A stretch of DNA of 64,000 nt, taken from positions 7,413,913 to 7,477,912 of the forward strand of contig OW203723.1 in NCBI GenBank assembly GCA_934045075.1, read 5' to 3'. Both the position numbers and the translations under genes were made by a program. Positions 28,001-37,300 of the stretch are shown in pieces. The DNA comes from Yponomeuta sedellus (taxonomy: Eukaryota > Arthropoda > Insecta > Lepidoptera > Yponomeutidae). Positions within the stretch are counted from its first letter, which is position 1; each line of letters starts with the position of its first letter. The notes beneath the pieces are model-generated. The model saw only the letters and a program-made list of their open reading frames with translations, had not been told where the DNA came from and made no database searches.

Positions 28001-29262
28001 AAAATAAACCATTAAACCATTGCCTAGAGGCCTTGACATGGTTAATCATAGGCACCGATACCACGTATGTACCTAATGTCCTTGTCTACGTACCGTAGCA
28101 CAGGGTATACTAGTTTAGGCCCAAGACAGGCGATCGTGTTAAGGACCATCATTTACTCACCATAAGGCTGAGGCGGCACTGGGTAGGCTCTGGTCATCTG
28201 CACGCAGCGCAGTCTCGCCCGGTAGGCCCTCTTGCGAGCCGCCAGCGCAGCCGCCTCGCCGCCCCGGGGCGCTCCCCCCGCGCCCTGCTGTCTGCGCAGA
28301 GCCACCTGTATTGTAAGGGGCAAAATCGCGACTCTTCAATTATTTTGGTTCTCTACTCACCATGGAAACGGGAAATTCCGGAATTGTCATTCAATCAATC
28401 GATTCAATTATCTTTCTTTACCGCACCGAGTTGTAACTCAGTGGATGTGTAATAAAGGAATACTGGCGTAGGTAGAGGTTTAATTCTAAGGCGTAGATTT
28501 GTGAAGTCGTAGAAGCAATACCACTTGCCAACGAAAAGGGAAATTATCCAGAGGAAACCCGTATGTTTGAGGTATTCACATACCTACCTCAGCGCTTGAA
28601 ATTGCTACCGCGATGTACGTCGCTTCGTATTTTAGCCCATACTCTGAGTGAAGGCCTGTGCCTTTGCAGAAGGAAGTATAAGGCTACATTAAAAAAGTCT
28701 ACGTACTTATACCTACATACAGAACATAAACCTTTACACACTGCACCCTAACTCCGTTACGGTTGCAAAATGTTTAGCTGTCAAAGTACGAGCACTTATT
28801 GTTGAGGAACACTGCAAATCTTTATTCGCTCACATTCTTATACTGATTGTTATGGTCAACGTGATTTATGACATGTATTTATTTTTGATAAGAGTAAATC
28901 ACTATGTTTGCCTAGAAAGCATGAAAAAAAAAATTTGCAGTTCGGGGCAAAGTCCGAATGGCTCAGTTGGTAAGAGCGCTGGCACAGCAAGCCGAATGGA
29001 ATCCCGCTTTGACCCTCTTTCGACGTGAAGTTTGTTTAGTGAATCTTACCTGAGCAGCCATGACCCGTTGTCTCTCCAGCACCAGCAAGCATCCAGGGCA
29101 ACGGCAATCACGCCACCGGCAGAGTCTCTTGTGGCCCTTGAGGCAGGATATGACGCCGTGGTTGCGGCAGCGCGCGCACTTAGGTGTGCGAAGTGCTTTG
29201 CGGGCCCCGGGCGCGGGACCCTCGCTTTCAACATCCACTATCTTGTCCTCACTTTGCATCAT
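16088..29262 (-). CDS. Dmrt93B: DM-domain transcription factor, probably Dmrt93B
   Basis: Three exons: 29262-29050, 28305-28161 and 16329-16088. Phases join exactly and code for 199 residues. The DM domain spans about residues 26-80, with zinc ligands C29, C32, H35, H44, C48, C53, C55 and C58 and the block [19 protein letters not shown]; the recognition tail [16 protein letters not shown] crosses intron 1. Exon 2 adds an Ala/Arg-rich helix. Exon 3 ends in [13 protein letters not shown], a C-terminal motif typical of DMRT proteins. Doublesex/Mab-3 related factors bind DNA in the nucleus and act in sex or neural differentiation. I chose Dmrt93B because of the CLKGHKRLC signature; Dmrt99B or Dmrt11E are less likely. 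No DMA domain is evident. Intron 2 is 11.8 kb, so an unseen alternative exon cannot be excluded. Confidence 0.85.
16545..16620 (+). repeat. SINE-A fragment
   Basis: It holds GAGGTCGCGGGTTCGAATCC and the GCCTCTAAATAGG motif directly after a reversed 5' piece (CTCTTTACACTATTCTCTG). It is a deleted copy in which most of the tRNA-like head is gone. Confidence 0.6.
16640..16715. repeat. Short hairpin element
   Basis: Left arm CAGCCGCGTACAGACAGACG and right arm, in reverse complement, GCCGCGGACAAACAGGGAGACG enclose about 30 bp. The arms pair imperfectly. It is probably a very small MITE. Confidence 0.4.
17525..17885 (+). repeat. Degenerate tandem repeat, period about 140 bp
   Basis: Three diverged units start with AGGTACTAA at about 17529, 17673 and 17808 and each ends with GGGTCCTGCTGG or GGGTCCGGCTGG at about 17589, 17733 and 17869. 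Spacing is 144 then 136 bp. No coding sense was found. Confidence 0.5.
18330..19500. repeat. Block with recurring GGGGTAAGAGG on both strands
   Basis: The motif or its complement occurs near 18345, 18514, 19065-19110 and twice at 19468-19495. Inverted occurrences at the two ends suggest an old DNA transposon with subterminal repeats, but exact ends and target duplication are not clear. Confidence 0.35.
19505..19622. repeat. MITE family E copy (truncated)
   Basis: TAACTGTAGTGCTGTCTC, GAGCGTGACAGAACGTTACC and CTCAATTAAGAAACCGGCCC match the copies at 48977-49117 and 55203-55318. The left end is missing. Confidence 0.5.
21018..21175 (-). repeat. Interspersed repeat ending TAGCTGACCCAGC-like
   Basis: Read in reverse, CTACCTGACCCAGCGAACTC to ACCAACACATTCTGCG matches the ends of the region 27414-27940. 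The pair probably represents copies of one retroelement 3' end. Confidence 0.4.
22200..25660. mobile_element. Nonautonomous DNA transposon with TTA target duplication (PIF/Harbinger-like)
   Basis: The terminal inverted repeats TGCCCGGTTTCTGAGGTCCA (left) and the reverse complement of TGAACCTCAGAAACCGGGCA (right) agree at all but one position and are flanked by TTA on both sides. A 3-bp TWA duplication is the hallmark of PIF/Harbinger. Just inside the left half a short frame starts [14 protein letters not shown] at 22503 and soon stops. About 2.4 kb of the interior is a second, nested element. No transposase is intact. Confidence 0.6.
23125..25539. mobile_element. hAT-like nonautonomous transposon nested in 22200-25660
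   Basis: The ends are inverted repeats CACAGAACATAAAAAAAG, continuing AGTAGAAGT, and the insertion is flanked by an 8-bp direct duplication TATACGAC (23117-23124 and 25540-25547). An 8-bp duplication is characteristic of the hAT superfamily. The 2.4 kb interior has no transposase-like frame. At 24308 it includes a retroelement-type fragment (ACCCGCTGCTTCGCGGGCG). Confidence 0.65.
25714..25955 (+). repeat. SINE-C, tRNA-headed
   Basis: The head GCCTCGGTGGCGCAGCGGTT plus GGTTCGATCCCC has pol III A-box and B-box forms. A tail follows through TAGTATAGGGCTAACGAGAT. A reverse copy lies at 37945-38180. It is not a functional tRNA because the anticodon arm does not pair cleanly and unrelated sequence follows. 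Confidence 0.75.
25965..26075 (+). repeat. Interspersed repeat, copy 2 of 2
   Basis: Same family as 640-755; both carry TTTTTTCTCCAAAAT and AGTTTCTGTG-like segments. Confidence 0.5.
26412..26600 (-). mobile_element. RTE-type LINE 3' fragment with (GAA)n tail
   Basis: The minus strand encodes [36 protein letters not shown] sequence, the C-terminal region of an RTE reverse transcriptase, ending in a GAAGAAGAAG tail. The plus-strand copy at 46150-46470 belongs to the same subfamily. Confidence 0.7.
27690..27845 (-). mobile_element. LINE reverse-transcriptase C-terminal remnant
   Basis: The minus frame reads [16 protein letters not shown] and continues [11 protein letters not shown]. The EHF..DCP pattern is the conserved C-terminal segment of jockey/CR1-type reverse transcriptases. 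Nothing upstream remains in frame. Confidence 0.55.
28490..28690 (+). repeat. SINE-B 3' part in Dmrt intron 1
   Basis: GAAGGCCTGTGCCTTTGCAG, AGAGGAAACCCGTATG and the stem GAGGTATTCACATACCTACCTC identify the family. The tRNA-like head is missing. Confidence 0.5.
28950..29015 (+). repeat. tRNA-like SINE-A head fragment
   Basis: GGCTCAGTTGGTAAGAGCGCTGGCAC is the SINE-A head (two blocks, A-box type). The B box is damaged (GCCGAATGGAATCCCGC). It abuts the Dmrt exon 1 donor side of intron 1. It is not a tRNA gene. Confidence 0.55.
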
Positions 29263-29430
29263 GTTGTTACATGATAATTATTCAACACTTGTCACGACCC
29301 AGCACGCTCGCGCTAAAAGTCTTTCCAACGATTGACGGCTGTCGAGTAGGTTTCAGGTTTAAATCCCGAAAGCTCCGCCCTTTCTGGGCCGCGATTGGCC
29401 GCTGAAGAATGGGCGGGCGACCACCCTTCA
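29263..29430 (-). promoter_or_regulatory. Putative Dmrt promoter, GC-rich
   Basis: The 170 bp upstream of the Dmrt start codon are GC-rich against AT-rich surroundings and hold an inverted CCAAT box (ATTGG near 29394), a CTCCGCCC box near 29373 and GGGCGGGCG near 29411. This is inferred from position and motifs. Confidence 0.45.
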
Positions 29431-31314
29431 GCGCGTCGGGTGTCGAAAGAAAAAGACAATTTTATATTTCTTGTTGTTTGTCACGTAATGTGATACATTA
29501 CGCAGCTTTAGCCGTTTTATTTACTACGAGTATTTAGTTGTCATCAAAGAAAGATACTGTTAGCAACGCGCGTGCGGGAGTTTTTAATATAAGACTTTCA
29601 GTGCTCGTAAATCTATTTTATTAAGTAGGTAAGTATTATTATATTCAAAGACTTTCTGTAAAAATAATCAACGCTTTGTAATCTTCACCGAGCAACACAG
29701 TCGGATAATCAAGATCTAAAAATCACCTCTAGATACAATCCATACCGGAATGTAAGTTCCTTATTCTCCCCTTAATTCTATAAGGAGTGATATTATCTTT
29801 CCTCTTCGATTGCCAATTAACTCTCGGATTACAATAGCCTCTGTCCATCGCGTCGCATTGATTTTCACTATCGATATCACATTTTCTTTCATTTCTTACT
29901 TTGTCAGTGCAGATATTACGAAACAATTGGTTTAAAGACATCTTTAGATGTTGTATATTTTTAATTTACTGCATATAATTATTGAAATTAATAACTAACA
30001 GTAGCCACATTGTTAAGCGCATTATCCGACATAATTGAGTGCATAAAGAGGATTGTACGATCAGAAGAACAATCGCATTCAGTGAACGATCCAATTTCAT
30101 CATTACACGCGTGCTTTCAGTTCATTTAGCGCACAAATGGCTTTGATTTTGCAAAACTTTTTGCCAACAAAGTATATTGTACCCAGGTGGCACTAATGAT
30201 GAAGTGCCAAGGACTAGTCCAACTCGCGTCTTATTTCATCAAGATATCGTTATCATCAGCCCACTACTGCGCAATGCTGGGTTTGGAGGTATTAAAATAT
30301 CACATAGGTACGTTATGCTCGTGAAGGAGTGGTGTGTGGCGTGTCTGGCCGCAGTACTTGTTATGTTTTCACGACCTATGGAAAACAAATAACTAATGCT
30401 TTGGCATTTAAAGTTATTAATGTTAATCATCGAATCTTATCATACGTATAGGTCGTAACTGATGTATTAGATTTAAGAGGACTTGAGAAAAGATGGTCAC
30501 AGTAGAGTTTTTTTTTCTCGCAGCCTTTTTCTCCACTAGATACACTACGGCCCGAAGGCAGCGGCTTTCACTTTAATGTTACATTGTATTTTGTCATTCA
30601 GCAAACAGAGTGTAAATTATATTCTTTTTAATGCACTAACTCGTGCTAAGGACAATTTTAAAAAACTATTTAGAGGCTAAAAATTCCACCCATGCCGGGA
30701 ATCGAACCCGCGATCACTGGCTTAACGTTGAAATCGAATTGAATTTTAAAAAAACAGGCCTATGTAGCGTGCCATGCTAGTCTCTGACTCTTTGATCGGC
30801 ACCCGATGCCGAACTCTCAAGACTGAAATGGAATGGGAAGACGGCAGGTGGATCAGGACCTCAGATCAGAGCTCAGGACAATCACAGGTCGGCACGGCCG
30901 AGAATAGTGCGACGGTCAGTGGGTAGTTAAACAGCCCGACGATCGGACGATTCGATCGGACACACGCACCAAATTCTGAAAGGCTCGGTTGATTGTAGAA
31001 ACGTTTAAAAAAATCACGGCAGTAGCGCGTACCTATAATGAACTTAAAAGGAAAACTATTAGGGCTAATAGGATATACCTACAAATTAACGAGTTATAAA
31101 AAGAAAACTTCGGACAAACTCTATTGAAAATTACTTTGAAGAAGCTGTTGTGTAAATAAAGCAATTAAGAAACCGGCCAGTATGCCCATAGACGTTCCAT
31201 AGACGCTTCCTATGGAACCCTGGCCGAACGGGCCGGTTTTTTAAACAACTTACAATAATTTTCCCCATTACCTAATAATTTAGAGCGAAAGTCGCTCCAT
31301 TAAAAGGACAGTTA
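29431..31314. other. Intergenic region between Dmrt and LIG4
   Basis: No gene was recognised. A minus frame of 70 codons (29729-29941) matches no family I know. 30624-30722 is a SINE-A copy. 31013-31150 matches 46692-46830 (AAAATTACTTTGA motif). The GC-richer patch 30890-30970 shows nothing specific. Confidence 0.45.
30624..30722 (-). repeat. SINE-A, minus, 5'-truncated
   Basis: It reads in reverse from the GTGCATTAAAAAG tail through CCTCTAAATAG and GGTTCGATTCCCGGCATGGG. The head is missing. Confidence 0.65.
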
Positions 31315-31320
31315 TTTATT
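31315..31320 (-). terminator. LIG4 poly(A) signal
   Basis: AATAAA on the minus strand, 43 nt after the LIG4 stop codon, in an AT-rich context. It gives a very short 3' UTR. Confidence 0.6.
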
Positions 31321-31362
31321 ATTCAAAATATTTAATGCATTTTCCAACATATTTACTATTAT

Positions 31363-34300
31363 CTACAGACGGAACGATACTTCCGAAACCAGCTCACATT
31401 TCAGCAAACACCTTTCCAGCCAATCATCGGAGACCACAGGAACTGCCACTTTTTCTTTTATGCCGATAACATCATCTTTATTTGCATTTTTCGGTACCAC
31501 TGCATGAGTCAAATTGGGAGTATTCAAACTGCACAAAGTGGCTCCGAACAGTCTGGCATTTAGAGCTAAAATACTTTTGTCATCTGCAACGTGTAGGAAG
31601 CATGGGCGAAGAAAGTTGCTTGGATTGTTATCAAATAACTCCTTGTCGAGTTCTATAATCTCTTGTGTCGTCAGATAGATTTCTGGCTCTTTCTGTAAAT
31701 AATGAAGCTATGTAAATTATGTACTCTTTCTATAAATATTTTATTAACTCACGATGCTATTACATAGTTATACAATAAACTAGTGTAATCGCAATTGATT
31801 ATTAGATAAATTTAATAGGCTATTTGACAGTGTGAAATAAAAAGTATTAATTAAATTTGTATCAATTATGAGCTTTCAAACCGATTTATGCCTCAAATCG
31901 GTTTGAAAACTCATTAACAAAAAAAGGATAATTTCTATAAAAAACTGGATAAAACTTGATAAATCTTAAGCGGATGAAAATTTGTATCTGTAGCAATTTT
32001 ATCGAAATCGGCCAAGATTGGTGGAATCTATAATAATATCACAGCTCAGTAAATATAGCGATACGAGTACCCTTACAATAAGGACTAAAGCATAGAAGGA
32101 GCGTTATAAAACGAACACCTGACACATGTCTGTCTCGTTAGTTTGAAACGTCGCCAACCACGTGTTAGACAGAGAAAAATATAGTAGTGTGATGTTTTAT
32201 TATTAAAAACGTACCACCCTCAATTGTCAAGTTGGTTACCATTATGCTACCGAATTAGAGATGTTTAGAAAATCACAGCTTGAAGTAGGCTGCCAAGTAC
32301 CTTCGATTTATTGCAATTTGCTTAAGTCAGATGTCGCTGCCTGTACGTAATACGTACGTACGTAGTACAGAGAATAGTGTAAAGAGGTTCGAAATTTCAC
32401 TGATGCCGTGAGTCGCCCATTGGCTCAATTGGTAGAGCGCTGGCACGGATAGCCAGAGGTTGCGGGTTCGAATCCCGGTATGGGTGAAATTTTTAGCCTC
32501 TTAATAGGTTTTTAAATTTGTTCCTTAGGACGGGTTAGTGCATTAAAAATAAAAATAGTATAATCATGTGAGTACAGTGATATCGTTCCGATGTTAAACC
32601 TAACTGCAAAGTAGGTAGTCGGGGCTGTAAGTAATGCAATTTGCTTAAGTCAGATGTCGCTGCCTGTACGTAATACAGAGAATAGTGTAAAGAGGTTCGA
32701 AATTTCACTGATGCCGTGAGTCGCCCATTGGCTCAATTGGCAGAGCGCTAGCACGGATAGCCAGAGGTTGCGGGTTCGAATTCCGGCATGGGTGAAATTT
32801 TTAGCCTCTTAATAGGTTTTTAAATTTGTTCCTTAGCACGGGTTAGTGCATTAAAAATAAAAATAGTATAATCATGTAAGTACAGTGATATCGTTCCGAT
32901 GTTAAACCTAACTGCAAAGTAGGTAGTCGGGGCTGTAAGTAATGCAATTTTCTTAAGTCAGATGTCGCTGCCTGTACGTAATACAGAGAATAGTGTAAAG
33001 TGGTTCGAAATTTCACTGATGCCGTGAGTCGCCCATTGGCTCAATTGGTAGAGCGCTGGCACGGATAGCCAGAGGTTGCGGGTTCGAATCCCGGCATGGG
33101 TGAAATTTTTAGCCTCTTAATAGGTTTTTAAATTTGTTCCTTAGCACGGGTTAGTGCATTAAAAATAAAAAATAGTACTTCTAAATTTTGTCAAATAAAA
33201 AACAATCTATCGCAAGTAATTGTTATACTTCTTTTTCTATGAGCTGCGCTCTAAAATTTTTAATGCACATAGCTCGCTATGGTATGGTATCTAGGTATCT
33301 AGTTATGGTTAGATCGAGGAAAATTTCTTTATTGGATGCAAATTGAACTTGTACAAATAGGTAGTTTTCTGTAGTTTTTTTCAGCTAACCTGGGCTCAAT
33401 GTATGTTGTACATACATACAAACTTACATTACATACCAGATTTAGCAATTACAAGTTACAACCTTGGTAAATCAAATATATAACAATCTCACTGTGCATG
33501 TTATCGAACTCTTCCTTAATGGGTTCACCGATTTTGATGAGTTTGTGTATTTGCATATAGGCATATAGGGTAAGTGAGAACAAGAATTCGGAGAGCTGAG
33601 AATTTATCGTAGGGTTAATAGATATGGCACACCAACGTTTGTGGCGCCAGCTGATACCATATAATATTAATATGGACTGCTATATATACAGAATGTTTAG
33701 TTAAGGAATAAATAATATCGACGTTTTCGTGTTGAATGTCCCATCCTTATGAATTTCTACTTTTGCCTATGACCCCCTATATAACTATGACTTTCTATAT
33801 GCAACCTAGTACGATTGTAAAATTTCGAGTGTATGAGTTGTCCCTTTCTGGCACAAAGAATCATCGTAAGAGTAACAAGGAAAGCTATTCAATAATTACT
33901 TTTTATTTTACGGCTCCTTCTATGCTTTAGTCCTTATTCTGAGCGAGAACGCAAGAGTTGACTTGACATTTGTTTGTTTACTGACCAGCGACGTCACTAA
34001 TTCCCGTGCGACGCCATATTGCTCAAGAGCGTTTGGCGGCTTATTTTAAAAATTAATTTCATTGCTTTTTTTCGATAAATTACACAAAAGATTAAAAAAA
34101 TATTACTTTCTGAGCACTTATTATACTAAACACCAACGAAAAATCTGAGTTGATTTTCAGAAACCTATCAAATATTCTCGATCTTCCGGTAACGGTTTTG
34201 ACGCTAGATAGCGATCACTAGATGCAAATGTCAAATACAAAGTCATCAGTTTTTCGTACACTAACAACCGGTTAATATACCTCTGTATTTTTTTCTCTGC

Positions 34301-37300
34301 ATGCACTTTGGTTAACTGACTCCTGTCAAGGATGAAACCAACGCGTTGGCGGTGGCGGTGTATAGGTACGTACATCCAAATATCAAGAACGTTTGGTTAA
34401 AACACCCTTGGCAAATATGTATTTACTACTGCAGTAAATGACCGCATTTGTTGTTTCATCCTTTAAAGTCAGATTAATACATTGTTACCGTACGAAAACA
34501 GGAAGATAGGATGGCCGGAAAATAATCCTTTTATCAAAATACACTTACATCTTGATCCATCTTCTCAAAGCACCGCTTCAACGTCTCCTCGTCCACCGGT
34601 TCCGTGTAACTATCGCCGTAAGGATCAAAGTCGCGTGCCAATCTCCTCTTGGTCGCCGCTGTTGTGACCAGATAATCCAACGGGTTGGGCGGGTGACACG
34701 GTGCGGGAGACGGCTCTAGAGCTCTCAGCCAAGTAGAAGGTACCATGTCGGCCTGGGGTGTCGCTATATTGTTTCGCACGCGCATATTCATCCGGCCGAC
34801 GATGCAGCACCAGGTTGTCGGGGCTGTAAGGCGGAATTTACACGTTCAGTCTGGCGTCAGTTCAGTCCGTGACCTTGATCAAGCTTGGATTGATGCCAGA
34901 CTGATAGAAGCATCAAAATATTCGAATATCCGTCAGTCTGGTCCAGCAGTCGTCTGAATAGACAATCAGTCTGCCGTCAGTCTAACCAGGCTGATGGAAT
35001 TTACTGAGGCCAGACTGAACGTGTAAACTCCGTCTAAGGAAGGATCTGTTAGCTTTTATATCTGAGTTCGACTCCGAATTCGAGGACCCCAAATTATTCA
35101 CGGATTCGTAGTCATTACAAGAGCCCACTATGCAATTTGACATTCCAATGAGTACAGTTGCGAATTATGGATCGTTATCAACCCTTGTATGTCCCCACTG
35201 CTGGGGCACGGGTCTCTTCCTACATCGCAGGAATGTTAGGCCATACTCCACCACGGGAGCCAAGTCCGGGTTGGTGGAGGATTGTAAGACAGTGGCAGGC
35301 CTTACTGTCAGAAGTTATCAAGCCGCCCATAAGGCCTCTGACACGGCTTAACGACTGCCATTATATGACAGCCGAATTATGGATACCTACTTTTTATTTG
35401 TGTCGTTTGGCTTTTTAGGGTTCCATAGAACCGATATTAAAACGGAACCCTGGTTCGAGTCCCAGCATGGGCGGAATTTTTGTCCTTAGCACGGGTTAGT
35501 GCATTAAAAAGACTATAATGATGTGGGTACAGCGATATCATTCCGATGTAGAAAAAACCTAATTGCAAAGTAGGTACTCAGGGCTGCAAGTGATGCAAAT
35601 TGCTTCAGCTAGATGTTGCTGCCTGTACGTAATACAGAGTGTATTGTAAAGAGGTTCGAAATTTCACTGATGCCGGGTAGTCGCACATTAGCTCAGTTAG
35701 GGGAGCGCTGGCACGGTTAGCCAGAGGTCGCGGGTTCGAGTCCTGGCATGGGTGGAATTTTTAGTCTCTAAATAGGTTTTTAAAAGGTTCTATATACACT
35801 AGTATTTCAGCTTCGGATAGAAAGATGTAGCTAGTGCCTAACAACAAAAAAAAACTGGTCAAGTCGGAGTCAGACCCTTAGGCTCACGATTCAGAACTGG
35901 ATGAAAGACATCACATTTTTCTGAATAAGTAATATTACTTTTTAGGTAGTACGGAACCCTCGCCAATCGCACTGGACTGTTTTTTATTGTAAGTAAACCT
36001 TTTTCCCGACTTACTAATATTCTGCACGACAATGCCGCCGTGCGTCACGACCAAGGCCTCCAGCTCAGCTTTGCTAAAGTCCTCATCGTCGGACAGTACA
36101 CAGATCTTGCGACCACTCAGCGCCTTAGATGTGACCTCCACTCCTTCTGTTTTAGTGCGAAACTGGTCAGCCACTTCAAGAACTTTGGCTGGCCGCTTGC
36201 GCCGGGTCTTGGGCGCTTCGAAATCGAGGTCATCCAGGTTGATTTGCTTGGTGCTCAGTTTCACTACTGGGCCTTTATCCTGGAAGATGGTACAGTAGTA
36301 CAGATAATTCGATACGTTGATAGTGTGGTGTGGCGGTGGTAGCGGAGCGGTGTAGAACGCCGGCCTCTCAATCGGGAGGTCGTGGGTTCAAACCCCGGCA
36401 TGTACCAATGACTTTGTTTTCTAAGTTATGTACATTTGTGAAATTATAGTAGCAATACTACTCGCTGACGGTGAAGGAAAACATCGTAAGGAAACCCTAG
36501 TATCTGAGGTGTTAGTGTACCTCGCGCTTGCTACGTACAATGGCCCAACTATGAGGCTAAGTGCGGAAATCTCAGGTCTAACTAGCTTTAATGGTGTAAG
36601 ATCTTGTAAACGTCAAGTTACGCCATAGTTAGGTAACTATCATTTGAAACCCCCAATTGAAATCCGGGTGAAAATCATTTTAATGGTTACCTTCTCAGTG
36701 TGTACCACATCAACATACAATAAGGGTTTCTATTCAGGGCCAGCCACTGATCTACAGTAGTTGCCTACTGGTACCAAAGAATTCAGGGTAGCTAGCACAC
36801 TCTCCGAACCATAAGCCCAAAATAGTGCTCTATTATATTATTCATCTTCTATTTACGTCGTATTTGTGAAGTTCTAGTAGCAATAACGTTCGCTAACTGT
36901 ATGATCTGATGAACTGTAAAATCTGAGTGTTGAATGTTCACATAACTCGGCGCTTGTAATTGCCAATCTGCGGTAGGTGAGCGCGGTAATCAATTCTACT
37001 CTCTCTCTTTCTATCTCTGACAGAAGGCCTGTGCCCTGCAGAGAAACGTGTATAGGCATTAAAAATATGTCTTATGAATTTCAATGCAAACTGGTTCTAG
37101 AACATACAGCGACAAGTCTGTTAAACTCTTCCAGAGTCATGGCGTCGTGGACGGGTTTATCGTCCCGGATGCGCTCGATCCGCGGGAACTGCAGCGTGTA
37201 GTTCGTGCCGAAGTTGTTGCTTCGAATCAGCTCCGTTGCTCGGACCTGTGGAAGATTATACTATTTTTATTTTTAATGCACTAACCCGTGCTAAGGGCAA

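Larger units (their letters stand above)
16330..28160 (-). other. Dmrt intron 2 (11.8 kb)
   Basis: No host exon was recognised inside. It contains a SINE-A fragment (16545-16620), a hairpin (16640-16715), a degenerate tandem repeat (17525-17885), a GGGGTAAGAGG-rich block (18330-19500), nested DNA transposons (22200-25660), SINE-C (25714-25955) and LINE remnants (26412-26600, 27690-27845). 19600-21000 shows nothing identifiable; a 97-codon minus frame at 19995-20288 matches nothing I know. Confidence 0.6.
32081..33937. mobile_element. TIR-bounded composite element in LIG4 intron 12
   Basis: The left end AATAAGGACTAAAGCATAG and the right end in reverse complement (same sequence, continuing AAGGAGC) form a 26-bp perfect inverted repeat. 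Inside lie a 171-bp dispersed repeat (32139-32309) and three tandem SINE-A copies. No transposase frame is present. A target duplication is not evident, so it could also be two solo pieces of a family in opposite orientation. Confidence 0.5.

Noticed and set aside
28157..28339. Treating the Dmrt exon 2 region as an independent small gene
   Set aside because: It begins with VALRRQQ, the direct continuation of the DM domain, at a proper acceptor and ends at a donor with the phase of exon 3.
29729..29941. Minus-strand frame of 70 codons between Dmrt and LIG4
   Set aside because: No motif, low-complexity Lys/Arg/Asn content and no upstream promoter-like or downstream poly(A) context.
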